Shown one piece after another: positions 15,651 to 23,451 of a DNA stretch of 43,952 nucleotides. This DNA is from an uncultured Muribaculaceae bacterium (GTDB lineage: Bacteria > Bacteroidota > Bacteroidia > Bacteroidales > Muribaculaceae). The stretch covers positions 1 through 43,952 of the forward strand of contig CAKTFH010000020.1 in NCBI GenBank assembly GCA_934555895.1, read 5' to 3'. Positions within the stretch are counted from its first letter, which is position 1. Each line of letters starts with the position of its first letter. Below the pieces are notes generated by a model. It saw only the letters and a list, made by a program, of their open reading frames with translations, did not search any database and was not told where the DNA came from. Made by a program: the position numbers and the translations under genes.

Positions 15651-18452
15651 TCAAAGCGTGAGATTCAGCTCCATACCGAAATACGGCGATGTGTAACGGC
15701 GTTGCAACGCTCCATACCGGTAATAATCAGGAGTAATGCTGAGCAGGCGGTTCACATATATGGCAATTCCCACGCGGTCGTGCCAGAGTTTTTTTGTGGC
15801 CTTGATATTAAAAGTTGTGGCTACCGGCACTGTCAGACGATCGAAAGCAGCCGGCGAGTACTCTCTGAGCAACTGCCTCAGATAGGGGTCGGAAGTCATC
15901 TCTGGCGTGAACGGGGCCACATTTCCATCGATATCCATGTAACTCACCGGCACTCCGCTCTTATACAAGGTTCGGCGTGATGTGAACCACATGTTCTGCA
16001 CGGCCACCGAAAAGTTGAGCCCGAGCCTCGGTACATCCGTATCGAAAGTGAAATTGGTGTTAAAACTTTGATACTCACTTCCGTCACGATCATCATAAAA
16101 ACCTGCGAAACAAAGTTCCTTGCCATTGACAATGGAACCTGGCTTATACCAAAGTCCTTCGCTGTTGGAAAGCGTAGTGCGGAACCATGCGCCGCTCACT
16201 GTTGCACGTGTGCGTATCACCGGTATGCGGCACGACGAAAATGTGAACTCCACACCCTCTTTCTTTACCCGTGAGCTATTCGCGGCATGACTCACAGTGG
16301 CCATTCGACCCTCTTGCTGCCATGGCAGTTCGTCGACCGTGGGTGCATGACCGGTTGCTTCAGGATTATATTGTGAGGCATCATACTGACGGTAGAAATA
16401 ACGGTGAACGACCGGAGCCATGCGGAAAGCATCTTTCATATCCTCCCTGAAATATGTCACCGAAAGACGATTGTTCCGGTAGGTGACATCTCCCCTCACC
16501 TCCCACTTGAAATTGCGGGCTGCCTTGAGCGAATAGTTGGTGATATCCTCCACGAAAGTACATACATTCATTGTGCGGTAGCGCTCATCATTGTGATAGT
16601 AGTTGAGTTGCACATAATCGGTATAGCGGAGGTCGGGGAATAGATATGAGGCTACAGGCATTTTAGTGTGCCAGCCCACGCCTCCGGCAATCTCCCAGCC
16701 TATAGGATAACCGTCGGCAAAGAGCTGGGGAAGCACCCATTTCACATTCACACGAGGGTCAAGATAGGGCCGGTTGCTTAAATAATACCGGCTGTCGAGT
16801 CCAAGCAGCTGTGTCTCGCGAAGACCGAGCTGAAAGTCTACTCGGTGATTGCCAAGATGTAGCTGCGTATTATTTTCTATGTACGCCGAAAGCTGGTTCA
16901 TGGCAGGCACATCGTTGAAGGGACGCGGACGCGAAGTGTTCTCGGCCACAATCGGGCGAGTAATGTCATATTTCTGGCCGTCGCCGAAGTTTTTGCTGAA
17001 ATTGTATTCCGCGCCAACCTTTAGAGTATTTTCGGCCAGTGGGAACGTATAACGGAAACGTGCCGCGGCCTTGACAAAGGCGGTGAGAGGACGACCGTCT
17101 ACATCGAGTACCGCCTCATAACGCATGGGAAGATAACCTACATAGTTGGGGCCGGCCACAGTCGACACCGGCATGGGATATACTCGCGTGGGAGCCACTG
17201 TTTTGTCCTGATGCAGGCTTTCAATACTGTAGTTCAGCCCGGTGGTGAGTGTGGCCGACTCGAAAAATTTCTTAAGCGGCGCTGTGAAAGTCAGGGTATT
17301 GTCCCACGACATCATGTGCACCTCCGACAAATAGTAGTCAATTGTGCCGTTGATCGTGAGATCAGGGTCGTTGTCATCGCGCTCAAAGGTACCGGTGTAG
17401 TTGAGCGAGGTGTTCCAGTTGGTTATCACATTGTCATGTGTCCATTTTTTGGAGGAACGCACAGATCCTGTGACGCGCTTGAAATTCTCGCGGGTGTTGC
17501 GCGGGTCAATCTTACTGTCGAGATAGTCGGCCGACACATTTACAATCCAATCGTCGCCCGGCATCCTGATACCTTTGCCCACAAAGAAAAGCTGACTCTG
17601 CATATCGGCCTTGAAGCGGGCATGCAGACGCGAGGCACCTGCCTTACGCTTGATATTCACCAAACCGGATGTTACCTCGCCATATTCAGCCGAGGCTATG
17701 CCTCGCACCACCTCCACGCTCTCGATATCGTCGGTGGAAATGGCTCGCATGTCGACACCTTTGCCCACTGTGAGGCGCCCCGATTTCTCGCTATCGGAGG
17801 TGGTCTGCATCTGTGCATTGGTGTTCATCGGCACGCCGTCGACTACAAACGAGGTGCCGAGCGAAGATGTTTCGTAACCGTCGTTGGATGCGTTGCCGGC
17901 CTGTCGCAAATTAGCCAGATTGGCTTTTCCCATCTCGGGATCTTTGCTCACCGCACCTGGGAGCATTTCCATGAGGTCTGTAAAACTTGACGGTTGGAGG
18001 TGTTCCATCGCCTGGCGGTCGATGAGCGACGCACTTGCTATGCCACGCCCTTCACGGGCCGTGACCACCACCTCGCCTATCTGCCTGTAAGAGGGATGAA
18101 GCGCCACCTTCACTTCAGAATCGTTTTTTGAAACCATGATGTCGGCTGTGTGCTTCGTGTAGCCTATAGCCGTTATGGTAAGGTGCCATTTGCCTGGCAT
18201 CAGCGTGTTCAACACATATTGTCCTGATATATCTGTGAGACCACCCGCATTTACTGTGCCCTTGGTAAAGGCCACGGCTGCAAATTCCACCGGCTCGCGG
18301 GTATCGGCATCCGATACCTTGACAGTGACGGTCGCGGCATGCAATGTCACGAAAAAGCACCAGAAGCATAGTATCAGCAGAGCTGTTCTATACAGGTTTA
18401 TATTCTTGAATGATTGCGTGATTTTTCTCAATGTATGATAAATTTTATCCAA
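15651..18452 (-). CDS. TonB-dependent outer-membrane receptor
   Basis: This 933-residue outer-membrane transporter should import a bound ligand using TonB energy. In order it has a hydrophobic signal (about residues 20-38), a CarboxypepD_reg-like beta-sandwich (about 40-125), a plug domain (about 130-265) with GEVVVTA, VVDGVPMN and IESVEVVRGIASAEYGEVTSG, and a long beta-barrel ending in Y-F-G-M-E-L-N-L-T-L. It is not a canonical SusC and lacks a SusD neighbour. The only usable start in frame is TTG at 18452, since a stop lies three codons upstream and no ATG precedes the signal sequence. A promoter with a 20-nt spacer lies at 18543-18512. The ligand is unknown; a metal complex, cofactor or peptide is possible. 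Confidence 0.9.
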   Translation of the reverse strand: MDKIYHTLRKITQSFKNINLYRTALLILCFWCFFVTLHAATVTVKVSDADTREPVEFAAVAFTKGTVNAGGLTDISGQYVLNTLMPGKWHLTITAIGYTKHTADIMVSKNDSEVKVALHPSYRQIGEVVVTAREGRGIASASLIDRQAMEHLQPSSFTDLMEMLPGAVSKDPEMGKANLANLRQAGNASNDGYETSSLGTSFVVDGVPMNTNAQMQTTSDSEKSGRLTVGKGVDMRAISTDDIESVEVVRGIASAEYGEVTSGLVNIKRKAGASRLHARFKADMQSQLFFVGKGIRMPGDDWIVNVSADYLDSKIDPRNTRENFKRVTGSVRSSKKWTHDNVITNWNTSLNYTGTFERDDNDPDLTINGTIDYYLSEVHMMSWDNTLTFTAPLKKFFESATLTTGLNYSIESLHQDKTVAPTRVYPMPVSTVAGPNYVGYLPMRYEAVLDVDGRPLTAFVKAAARFRYTFPLAENTLKVGAEYNFSKNFGDGQKYDITRPIVAENTSRPRPFNDVPAMNQLSAYIENNTQLHLGNHRVDFQLGLRETQLLGLDSRYYLSNRPYLDPRVNVKWVLPQLFADGYPIGWEIAGGVGWHTKMPVASYLFPDLRYTDYVQLNYYHNDERYRTMNVCTFVEDITNYSLKAARNFKWEVRGDVTYRNNRLSVTYFREDMKDAFRMAPVVHRYFYRQYDASQYNPEATGHAPTVDELPWQQEGRMATVSHAANSSRVKKEGVEFTFSSCRIPVIRTRATVSGAWFRTTLSNSEGLWYKPGSIVNGKELCFAGFYDDRDGSEYQSFNTNFTFDTDVPRLGLNFSVAVQNMWFTSRRTLYKSGVPVSYMDIDGNVAPFTPEMTSDPYLRQLLREYSPAAFDRLTVPVATTFNIKATKKLWHDRVGIAIYVNRLLSITPDYYRYGALQRRYTSPYFGMELNLTL

Positions 18453-18511
18453 GCACGATCATATTGGAATCGCCACTCAACGTAGCACAAACCTAATATT
18501 TAAATCTGCTG

Positions 18512-18543
18512 CAAAATTATACAAAAAGCATAAAATCAGCAAA
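18512..18543 (-). promoter_or_regulatory. Promoter of the TonB receptor gene
   Basis: On the minus strand there is a -33 TTTG (18543-18540), a 20-nt spacer and a -7 TAATTTTG (18519-18512), giving a leader of about 55 nt before the TTG start. A second box, TAGGTTTG, lies at 18495-18488. The flanking sequence is very A/T-rich. Confidence 0.6.
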
Positions 18544-18583
18544 TAAAAACTCCTTTTTAACAATCATTCCGGATAAGCACCAC

Positions 18584-19195
18584 TTATTCAGAACTGGAAT
18601 CTGAATCGAAATCTTCACTGTCAGGGCTTTCCAGCATCTCGATCATGCCCCTGAAATCTGAGCGGAACCGCCGGTCGATCATCCAGCCGATTATACCACC
18701 GATGAAAGCGCCAACCACTGCGCCGAGAATCATGTTGTGGAAAATGTCAGGATCAAGATCGTTGCCAAGCACCCATATCAGAAGCACCACAAGCGGAATG
18801 CCAAGCGAAATGAGCAGAACCTTAGCTTTCAGACGCAGCTTGAGTATACGCTTCACTGTTGCGATTGTCTGCACTGTAGTAGCCTCGGAAAGCCGGATAT
18901 CGCTCATAACCTCTATCTGCACAACCTGTATGACCAGCGACAGCGCCATAAAAGCCTCGTAATAAATGCTCAGCCACAAGGGCGGATTAAATTCCTGCAT
19001 GAAAGCTACATAATAAAGCATCGCCACGACGAGCACGGCTATCATGACGCGCAGGCGCAAAACGATACGCTGCTTCAATGTGTGCGGCAAACGCACATTG
19101 CTCCGGCCGGGGTCTTTGGCCCCGGCCGGAGCCTCCACGTGGAGGCTCCGCCAGCTTTTTCGGAGTTGCTCTATCTTGTTTTCGTTATCTTCCAA
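18584..19195 (-). CDS. Four-helix membrane protein downstream of an ECF sigma factor (possible anti-sigma)
   Basis: The product has 203 residues: a charged N-terminus of about 45 residues with I-E-Q-L-R-K-S-W-R-S-L, four hydrophobic segments (about 48-68, 74-95, 125-147 and 152-175) and an acidic Ser/Asp-rich tail. Its place 61 nt after the ECF sigma gene suggests a membrane-bound regulator of that sigma, but no FecR or RskA domain is visible, so this is inference. There is no ATG before the first helix; the frame opens only at TTG 19195, with a stop seven codons upstream. Residues 16-32 are encoded by two adjoining perfect GC-rich inverted repeats, which look like an insertion into the gene. 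Confidence 0.65.
   Translation of the reverse strand: MEDNENKIEQLRKSWRSLHVEAPAGAKDPGRSNVRLPHTLKQRIVLRLRVMIAVLVVAMLYYVAFMQEFNPPLWLSIYYEAFMALSLVIQVVQIEVMSDIRLSEATTVQTIATVKRILKLRLKAKVLLISLGIPLVVLLIWVLGNDLDPDIFHNMILGAVVGAFIGGIIGWMIDRRFRSDFRGMIEMLESPDSEDFDSDSSSE
19101..19149. repeat. Two adjoining GC-rich palindromes inside a coding region
   Basis: Perfect 12-nt arms at 19101-19112 and 19120-19131 flank a 7-nt loop. Overlapping by four bases, a perfect 22-bp palindrome without a loop covers 19128-19149 (GGAGCCTCCAC and its complement). The 49-bp block is about 75% G+C, far above its surroundings, and encodes residues 16-32 of the membrane protein. Confidence 0.85.
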
Positions 19196-19256
19196 TTGTG
19201 TATGATTAGATGCTTAGGTTAAACTTTAAGGTTGGAGAAAGAGAAGAGAAAGCGTA

Positions 19257-19772
19257 TCAGCTGTCGCTCATCTTCATAAGTTTGAGCTTACAGCGGTGTA
19301 TGCGGGCCGCCACATTGTTGCGGTGAAGGCCCGTCACTTCGCTTATTTCCACGTAGCTTTTCTCATCAAGCCACATCAGTATTATTGCTTTGTCGAGAGC
19401 CGGCAGACGGTTGATGAGCGTGTACATCTCTTTGAGACACGCCGCATGTTCCTGATCGTCGGTCGCAAAATCTGCGAGTGCAAACATCTCCGGATCGCTC
19501 ATCGACAGATTATCGCGGTCGTGCCGCGAGTGGCGGAAACAGCTGATGCATGTGTTGATGCACACGCGGTAAATCCACGTGCTCACAGCGCTTTCGCCTC
19601 TGAAACTGTCGAATGACTGCCACAGATTAATGAGCACCTCCTGGTAAAGGTCCTTGAAATGCGACTGCCCCATGGCATACATGTAGCATACTTTGGTGAT
19701 TACCCCCTTGTTGGCGGCAATCAGCTGCTCAAACTGCTGTTCTTTATGTCTATCGGCCTGGCTACGGTGCAT
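19257..19772 (-). CDS. ECF-type RNA polymerase sigma factor
   Basis: This 171-residue sigma-70 family protein has region 2 (about residues 25-90), including SHFKDLYQEVLINLW and an ESAVSTWIYRVCINTC stretch. Region 4 (about 115-165) has LPALDKAIILMWLDEKSY and the recognition helix LHRNNVAARIHRCK. It lacks sigma regions 1 and 3, as ECF members do. It would direct polymerase to a small regulon, perhaps including this locus. The ATG at 19772 follows lptF/G by 27 nt, and the membrane protein follows it by 61 nt. FecI-type partners (FecR) are absent, so it is not a typical FecIR pair. Confidence 0.92.
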   Translation of the reverse strand: MHRSQADRHKEQQFEQLIAANKGVITKVCYMYAMGQSHFKDLYQEVLINLWQSFDSFRGESAVSTWIYRVCINTCISCFRHSRHDRDNLSMSDPEMFALADFATDDQEHAACLKEMYTLINRLPALDKAIILMWLDEKSYVEISEVTGLHRNNVAARIHRCKLKLMKMSDS

Positions 19773-19799
19773 CGTCGTGCATATTTTGATGAGTATATT

Positions 19800-20915
19800 T
19801 TATCGCGAGGCCTTGATATAGAGCACCACGGCTATGATCGTATAGATAAAATTAGGAATCCACATGGCTATCATAGGAGATGTGAGGCCCGACACTGCAA
19901 ACGACGAAGTGACGGTCATAAACAATATGTAGCTGAAACTCAGCACCAGCCCAAGACCGATGTTCACACCCATGCCGCCCTTCACCTTCTTGGAACTCAA
20001 ACTCATTCCTATTACGGTAAGGATGAATGCCGCGGCGCACATGGCTATACGCTTCTCATATTCTATCTCGAAAGCCTTGATGTTGGCCACTCCCCTCTCT
20101 TTCTGACGGGATATATACTGTCGCAGTTCGGGCGAGGTGAGCATCTCCTGGTCATTGCGCGATATGAGGAAGTCGCGTGGCTCGAACGGTATCACAGTGT
20201 CGAGGCGCTGCCCTTTGGTAATGAACTCGCGGTTATCCTTGAAATCGCGTATCACATAGTCGCGCACCTGCCACTGATAAAGTGTATCCCACTTTACGGT
20301 AAGCGATGTGAGGCGCGACACAAGTTTCTTATCCTGAAATTTCTCGAGCGAGAAGCGGTAACCTGTCTTGGAGATGTTGTCGTAACGGCTCATGAATGCA
20401 ATGGTGCCGGGCGCCACCTGCATCATGATATTGTCGCCGTAGTCCACACGGCGGTTCTTCACATAGGTATTGGTGTAATCGATACGCTTCACATTGGCCG
20501 GGGGAATGATATAGGCACCGAGCACGAATGTGCCCACGGCGATGATTGCAGCCGAAATCATGTAGGGTCTCAACAATCTCCTGAAACTCATGCCCGACGA
20601 TAGCATGGCGATGATTTCGGAGTTGTCGGCAAGCTTCGAGGTGAAAAAAATAACGGCAATAAAGGTGAACAGGGGCGAGAACTGGTTGGCGAAATATGGC
20701 AGGAAGTTCACAAAATACTGAAACACCGTGGCGCGAAGCGGCGCCTGCAGGAAGGCATCGAGTTTCTCGTTGATGTCGAACATCACCGTGATGGCCAGTA
20801 TCAGGATGATGGCAAAGATATATGTGCCGAGAAACTTGCCTATGATATATCGGTCAAGCAGGCTCACCGGAAGTCTGTACCGGAAATACGGCATCCTTAT
20901 CTTGGGAAAATTCAT
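19800..20915 (-). CDS. LptF/LptG-family permease (lipopolysaccharide export)
   Basis: A 371-residue YjgP/YjgQ-family inner-membrane protein. LptF and LptG form the permease of the LptB2FG ABC transporter that extracts lipopolysaccharide and passes it to LptC/LptA. The N-terminal motif LLDRYIIGKFLGTYIFA and the following TM hairpin, a periplasmic beta-jellyroll of about 160 residues, and three C-terminal helices are all visible. I cannot decide between LptF and LptG. It follows tgt by 48 nt on the same strand and precedes the sigma factor by 27 nt, so tgt, lptF/G, sigma and the membrane gene may share a transcript. Nothing unusual in length. Confidence 0.9.
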   Translation of the reverse strand: MNFPKIRMPYFRYRLPVSLLDRYIIGKFLGTYIFAIILILAITVMFDINEKLDAFLQAPLRATVFQYFVNFLPYFANQFSPLFTFIAVIFFTSKLADNSEIIAMLSSGMSFRRLLRPYMISAAIIAVGTFVLGAYIIPPANVKRIDYTNTYVKNRRVDYGDNIMMQVAPGTIAFMSRYDNISKTGYRFSLEKFQDKKLVSRLTSLTVKWDTLYQWQVRDYVIRDFKDNREFITKGQRLDTVIPFEPRDFLISRNDQEMLTSPELRQYISRQKERGVANIKAFEIEYEKRIAMCAAAFILTVIGMSLSSKKVKGGMGVNIGLGLVLSFSYILFMTVTSSFAVSGLTSPMIAMWIPNFIYTIIAVVLYIKASR

Positions 20916-20963
20916 ATCGTTATAGAAACTGATAATGTGTTGGGGACATCACACGGATTCGCG

Positions 20964-22094
20964 TCACAACCGTCGCGTGACACGCTCCACCATCAATGGC
21001 TTCCACTGTGCGAAATCACCGGCCAGGATGTGCTTGCGGGCCTCCTTCACAAGCCACAGATAGAATGCAAGATTATGAATCGAAGCTATCTGCATGGCAA
21101 GCAGTTCCTGCGAAATGAACAGATGCCTCAAGAAAGCCTTGGAATATTGCGTGTCGACAAAGCATTCGCTGTCGGCCTGAATAGGCGAGAAATCGTCAGC
21201 CCATTTGCGGTTGCGCATGTTCATTATGCCGTCGGGGGTAAATAGCATGCCATTACGGCCGTTGCGGGTGGGCATCACGCAGTCCATCATGTCTACACCA
21301 CGATCAATGGCCTCGAGGATATTGGCCGGAGTGCCCACCCCCATCAGATAACGCGGACGGTCGGTCGGGAGCACCTCGTTAACCACCTCAATCATCTCAT
21401 ACATGGTTTCAGCGGGTTCTCCCACTGCCAGACCACCGATGGCGTTGCCATCGGCTCCGAGTTCAGCCACCCTTTCGGCAGCCTCTCGACGCAGGTCGGG
21501 ATAAGTGCACCCCTGAACTATCGGGAAAAAACTCTGTGAATGGCCGTAGAGGGATTCAGTGGCATTGAAATGTTCCCAGCCTCGCTTAAGCCACCTCATG
21601 GTGAGGTCGAGTGACTTGCGGGCATAGGTCCGCTCGGCTGTACCGGGCGTACACTCGTCAAGAGCCATCATGATGTCGCTGCCGAGCGCGCGCTGTATAT
21701 CTACTGTCTTTTCGGGGGTGAATAGATGCCGCGAGCCGTCGATATGACTTTGGAAGGTCACACCCTCTTCACGCAGCTTGCGTATGCCGGTGAGCGAAAA
21801 CACCTGAAAACCGCCGCTATCGGTGAGTATAGGGCCTGTCCAACCTCCGAATTTGTGAAGGCCTCCGGCACGGGTAATGATATCTGTGCCGGGTCGCAGA
21901 TAAAGATGATAGGTGTTGCCCAGAATAATCTGCGCCTTCACATCCTCCCTCATCTCACGCATATGCACCCCCTTCATCGCCCCGGCAGTGCCGACAGGCA
22001 TGAATATAGGAGTTTCCACGTTGCCGTGGTCAGTATGTATCACACCGGCCCGGGCTGCTGTGCCCGACGCCGTGGCTTGAAGTTCAAATTTCAT
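20964..22094 (-). CDS. tgt: tRNA-guanine(34) transglycosylase (queuosine biosynthesis)
   Basis: Tgt exchanges G34 for preQ1 in tRNAs with GUN anticodons. The 376-residue protein has the catalytic DSGGFQVFSL, the base-recognition stretch GGLAVGEP and the nucleophile region MDCVMPTRNGRNG. The usual C-terminal zinc site (CxCxxC...H) is degenerate: the segment ADSECFVDTQYS keeps only one cysteine, while the histidine of IHNLAFYLWL is retained. Loss of these ligands fits what I remember of Bacteroidetes Tgt and is probably tolerated. I moved the start from 22142 to the ATG at 22094 because a TAACTTTG promoter lies at 22110-22103. Only about eight bases separate the box from the ATG. Confidence 0.94.
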   Translation of the reverse strand: MKFELQATASGTAARAGVIHTDHGNVETPIFMPVGTAGAMKGVHMREMREDVKAQIILGNTYHLYLRPGTDIITRAGGLHKFGGWTGPILTDSGGFQVFSLTGIRKLREEGVTFQSHIDGSRHLFTPEKTVDIQRALGSDIMMALDECTPGTAERTYARKSLDLTMRWLKRGWEHFNATESLYGHSQSFFPIVQGCTYPDLRREAAERVAELGADGNAIGGLAVGEPAETMYEMIEVVNEVLPTDRPRYLMGVGTPANILEAIDRGVDMMDCVMPTRNGRNGMLFTPDGIMNMRNRKWADDFSPIQADSECFVDTQYSKAFLRHLFISQELLAMQIASIHNLAFYLWLVKEARKHILAGDFAQWKPLMVERVTRRL

Positions 22095-22102
22095 ATCGGA
22101 TG

Positions 22103-22110
22103 CAAAGTTA
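22103..22110 (-). promoter_or_regulatory. -7 box of tgt, giving a very short leader
   Basis: The minus strand reads TAACTTTG at 22110-22103, ending eight bases before the ATG at 22094. The expected start site leaves a leader of only a few nucleotides. No good -33 box lies 20 nt upstream, although a TTTG occurs at 22126-22123. Confidence 0.5.
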
Positions 22111-22268
22111 ACGTTTTCGCGGCAAATTTCCGCTCTCTCCACCGATTTTCACCTCAAAACGAATAAAAGCGAACCTTCCACCCCTCAATTCTATTATAAA
22201 TCATAAACACGCCTAAAAATCAGTTCAAGAAACAGACATTTTATACAATAAATGTAATTTACATTTTG

Positions 22269-22276
22269 TATCTTTG
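22269..22276 (+). promoter_or_regulatory. -7 box upstream of the first lipoprotein gene
   Basis: A perfect TATCTTTG lies at 22269-22276 with no good -33 box. The leader to the ATG at 22384 would be about 100 nt, longer than elsewhere in the window. No riboswitch-like structure was recognised in it. Confidence 0.5.
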
Positions 22277-22383
22277 TAGAGTCCGAAAGGCTTATCAAAT
22301 AGAACTGAACTGGCGATACACCCAGGGCTATTAAAAGAAATCACCGTACAATCGTTTAAACGAAATAAACTAACAATATAATC

Positions 22384-23340
22384 ATGAAAAGCTCCATAAT
22401 ACATTTAACAATCGCTATGATGGCTGTCAGTATGACAGGCAGCTGCGCCCAAAGACCATCCGGTATGCAACATATCGATAAACTGATTGCCGCAGGCGAC
22501 ACAGTAACAAAATCGGGACTTTATAACGTATTTGTGATTTCAGGCGCCAAGCCGACACCTGAGATGCTTGACAGCGGACTGTTCACCACTTACGAGAAAA
22601 TGTCAGTCACCGGGGCACCGGAAAGCGAATGCTGTGTAGGAGTAAACTATGCAAACGACAAATTTTTTGCAGCCAAGAAAAAATACATTTATCTGTTGTT
22701 CCCCAAAGCCGATAAATTTATAATCGACGGAGAGCCGGCCACTCGAGCTGAGTTCGACCGCATCCCTGCGTCTTTGTTAATGACTGTCACTGGCGAAGAC
22801 AACGGCAAGAAACTTGTAGTGGAAACACGTGACAACCCTGATGCTGACAATCCGGCTTTTAATAAGATGGTTGAAACCGAAAACCGGAATTTTTCTGACG
22901 GATTCAAGCCCATTCCGGCCGATTCAAAGATTATTCTTGATAAATTCTCCACCTATCCTACCGACACCCGGATAATAATTGACGACATGCTCAAGAGCGT
23001 AAATGATGCAGAATCACTCGCTCCCGACAAAATTTCATCGCTTGCCCTATATTATATCAAATGTCCCTATCTTACAATTAATGACAATAATAACACGCAA
23101 TATCTGGGAGAAGAGGTGAAACGTATTCCTGTAAATAGCCTTCCCTCCCTCAGCGTTTCTGAAATCATAAAGCGTGCAGCTGTCAAAGTCGACCGCATAG
23201 TTCTTGAAGGTGACACAGTCTATGCATTCCCGGCTCCTTCACGCAAGATAGTGGAGAACGCTGCAGAAGCTTCCCAGATGCATTCCATACAACAGCTTAT
23301 GGAACAAATGGATAAGCTCAACAATGAGGAGCATAGATGA
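22384..23340 (+). CDS. Lipoprotein of unknown family (paralogue A1)
   Basis: I do not recognise this family. The 318-residue precursor has a signal peptide and lipobox T-G-S-C (Cys21), so it should be a periplasmic or outer-membrane lipoprotein. It is a clear paralogue of the gene at 25018-25896: both contain SGMQHIDxLIAAGDTVT, NVFVIS and TPEMLDSGLFTT, YxxLLFPKADKF and FDRIPASL, then diverge in the second half, with this copy having a longer C-terminus. Mixed alpha/beta composition, no other transmembrane segment and no obvious catalytic motif. It heads a three-gene plus-strand run with the thioredoxin-like lipoprotein and A2. Confidence 0.75.
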   Translation: MKSSIIHLTIAMMAVSMTGSCAQRPSGMQHIDKLIAAGDTVTKSGLYNVFVISGAKPTPEMLDSGLFTTYEKMSVTGAPESECCVGVNYANDKFFAAKKKYIYLLFPKADKFIIDGEPATRAEFDRIPASLLMTVTGEDNGKKLVVETRDNPDADNPAFNKMVETENRNFSDGFKPIPADSKIILDKFSTYPTDTRIIIDDMLKSVNDAESLAPDKISSLALYYIKCPYLTINDNNNTQYLGEEVKRIPVNSLPSLSVSEIIKRAAVKVDRIVLEGDTVYAFPAPSRKIVENAAEASQMHSIQQLMEQMDKLNNEEHR

Positions 23341-23394
23341 TTCTTTTTTCCCCCAACGCAATTCGGTAAAATACCTTGCACTCTGCACCGGAGA

Positions 23395-23433
23395 AACCAC
23401 TACACCGAGCTCCTTAACGGAATCAGCGGATAC
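23395..23433 (+). pseudogene. Relic of the 3' end of a second TlpA-like lipoprotein gene
   Basis: Bases 23401-23432 match 24949-24980, the 3' end of the thioredoxin-like gene, at 28 of 32 positions. They translate in the same frame as H-Y-T-E-L-L-N-G-I-S-G, against R-Y-T-E-L-L-N-K-I-S-R. The stop is lost and nothing recognisable remains upstream. It is best read as the leftover of a deleted tandem copy. Confidence 0.65.
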
Positions 23434-23451
23434 CCCACTCCCTTTAATGAC

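Noticed and set aside
17211..17990. 259-codon plus-strand frame inside the TonB receptor
   Set aside because: It is antisense to the plug and early barrel, with no recognisable domain.
9209..18452. Heme uptake (Hmu) or SusCD polysaccharide locus
   Set aside because: No HmuY/HmuS or SusD-like protein is present, and the receptor lacks a SusD neighbour.
18584..19772. FecI/FecR-type signalling pair
   Set aside because: The protein after the sigma factor has four helices and no FecR domain, and the TonB receptor has no visible N-terminal signalling domain.
19659..20603. 314-codon plus-strand frame opposite the LptF/LptG gene
   Set aside because: It spans the sigma and permease genes in antisense and is rich in His/Arg/Tyr, typical of reverse reading.
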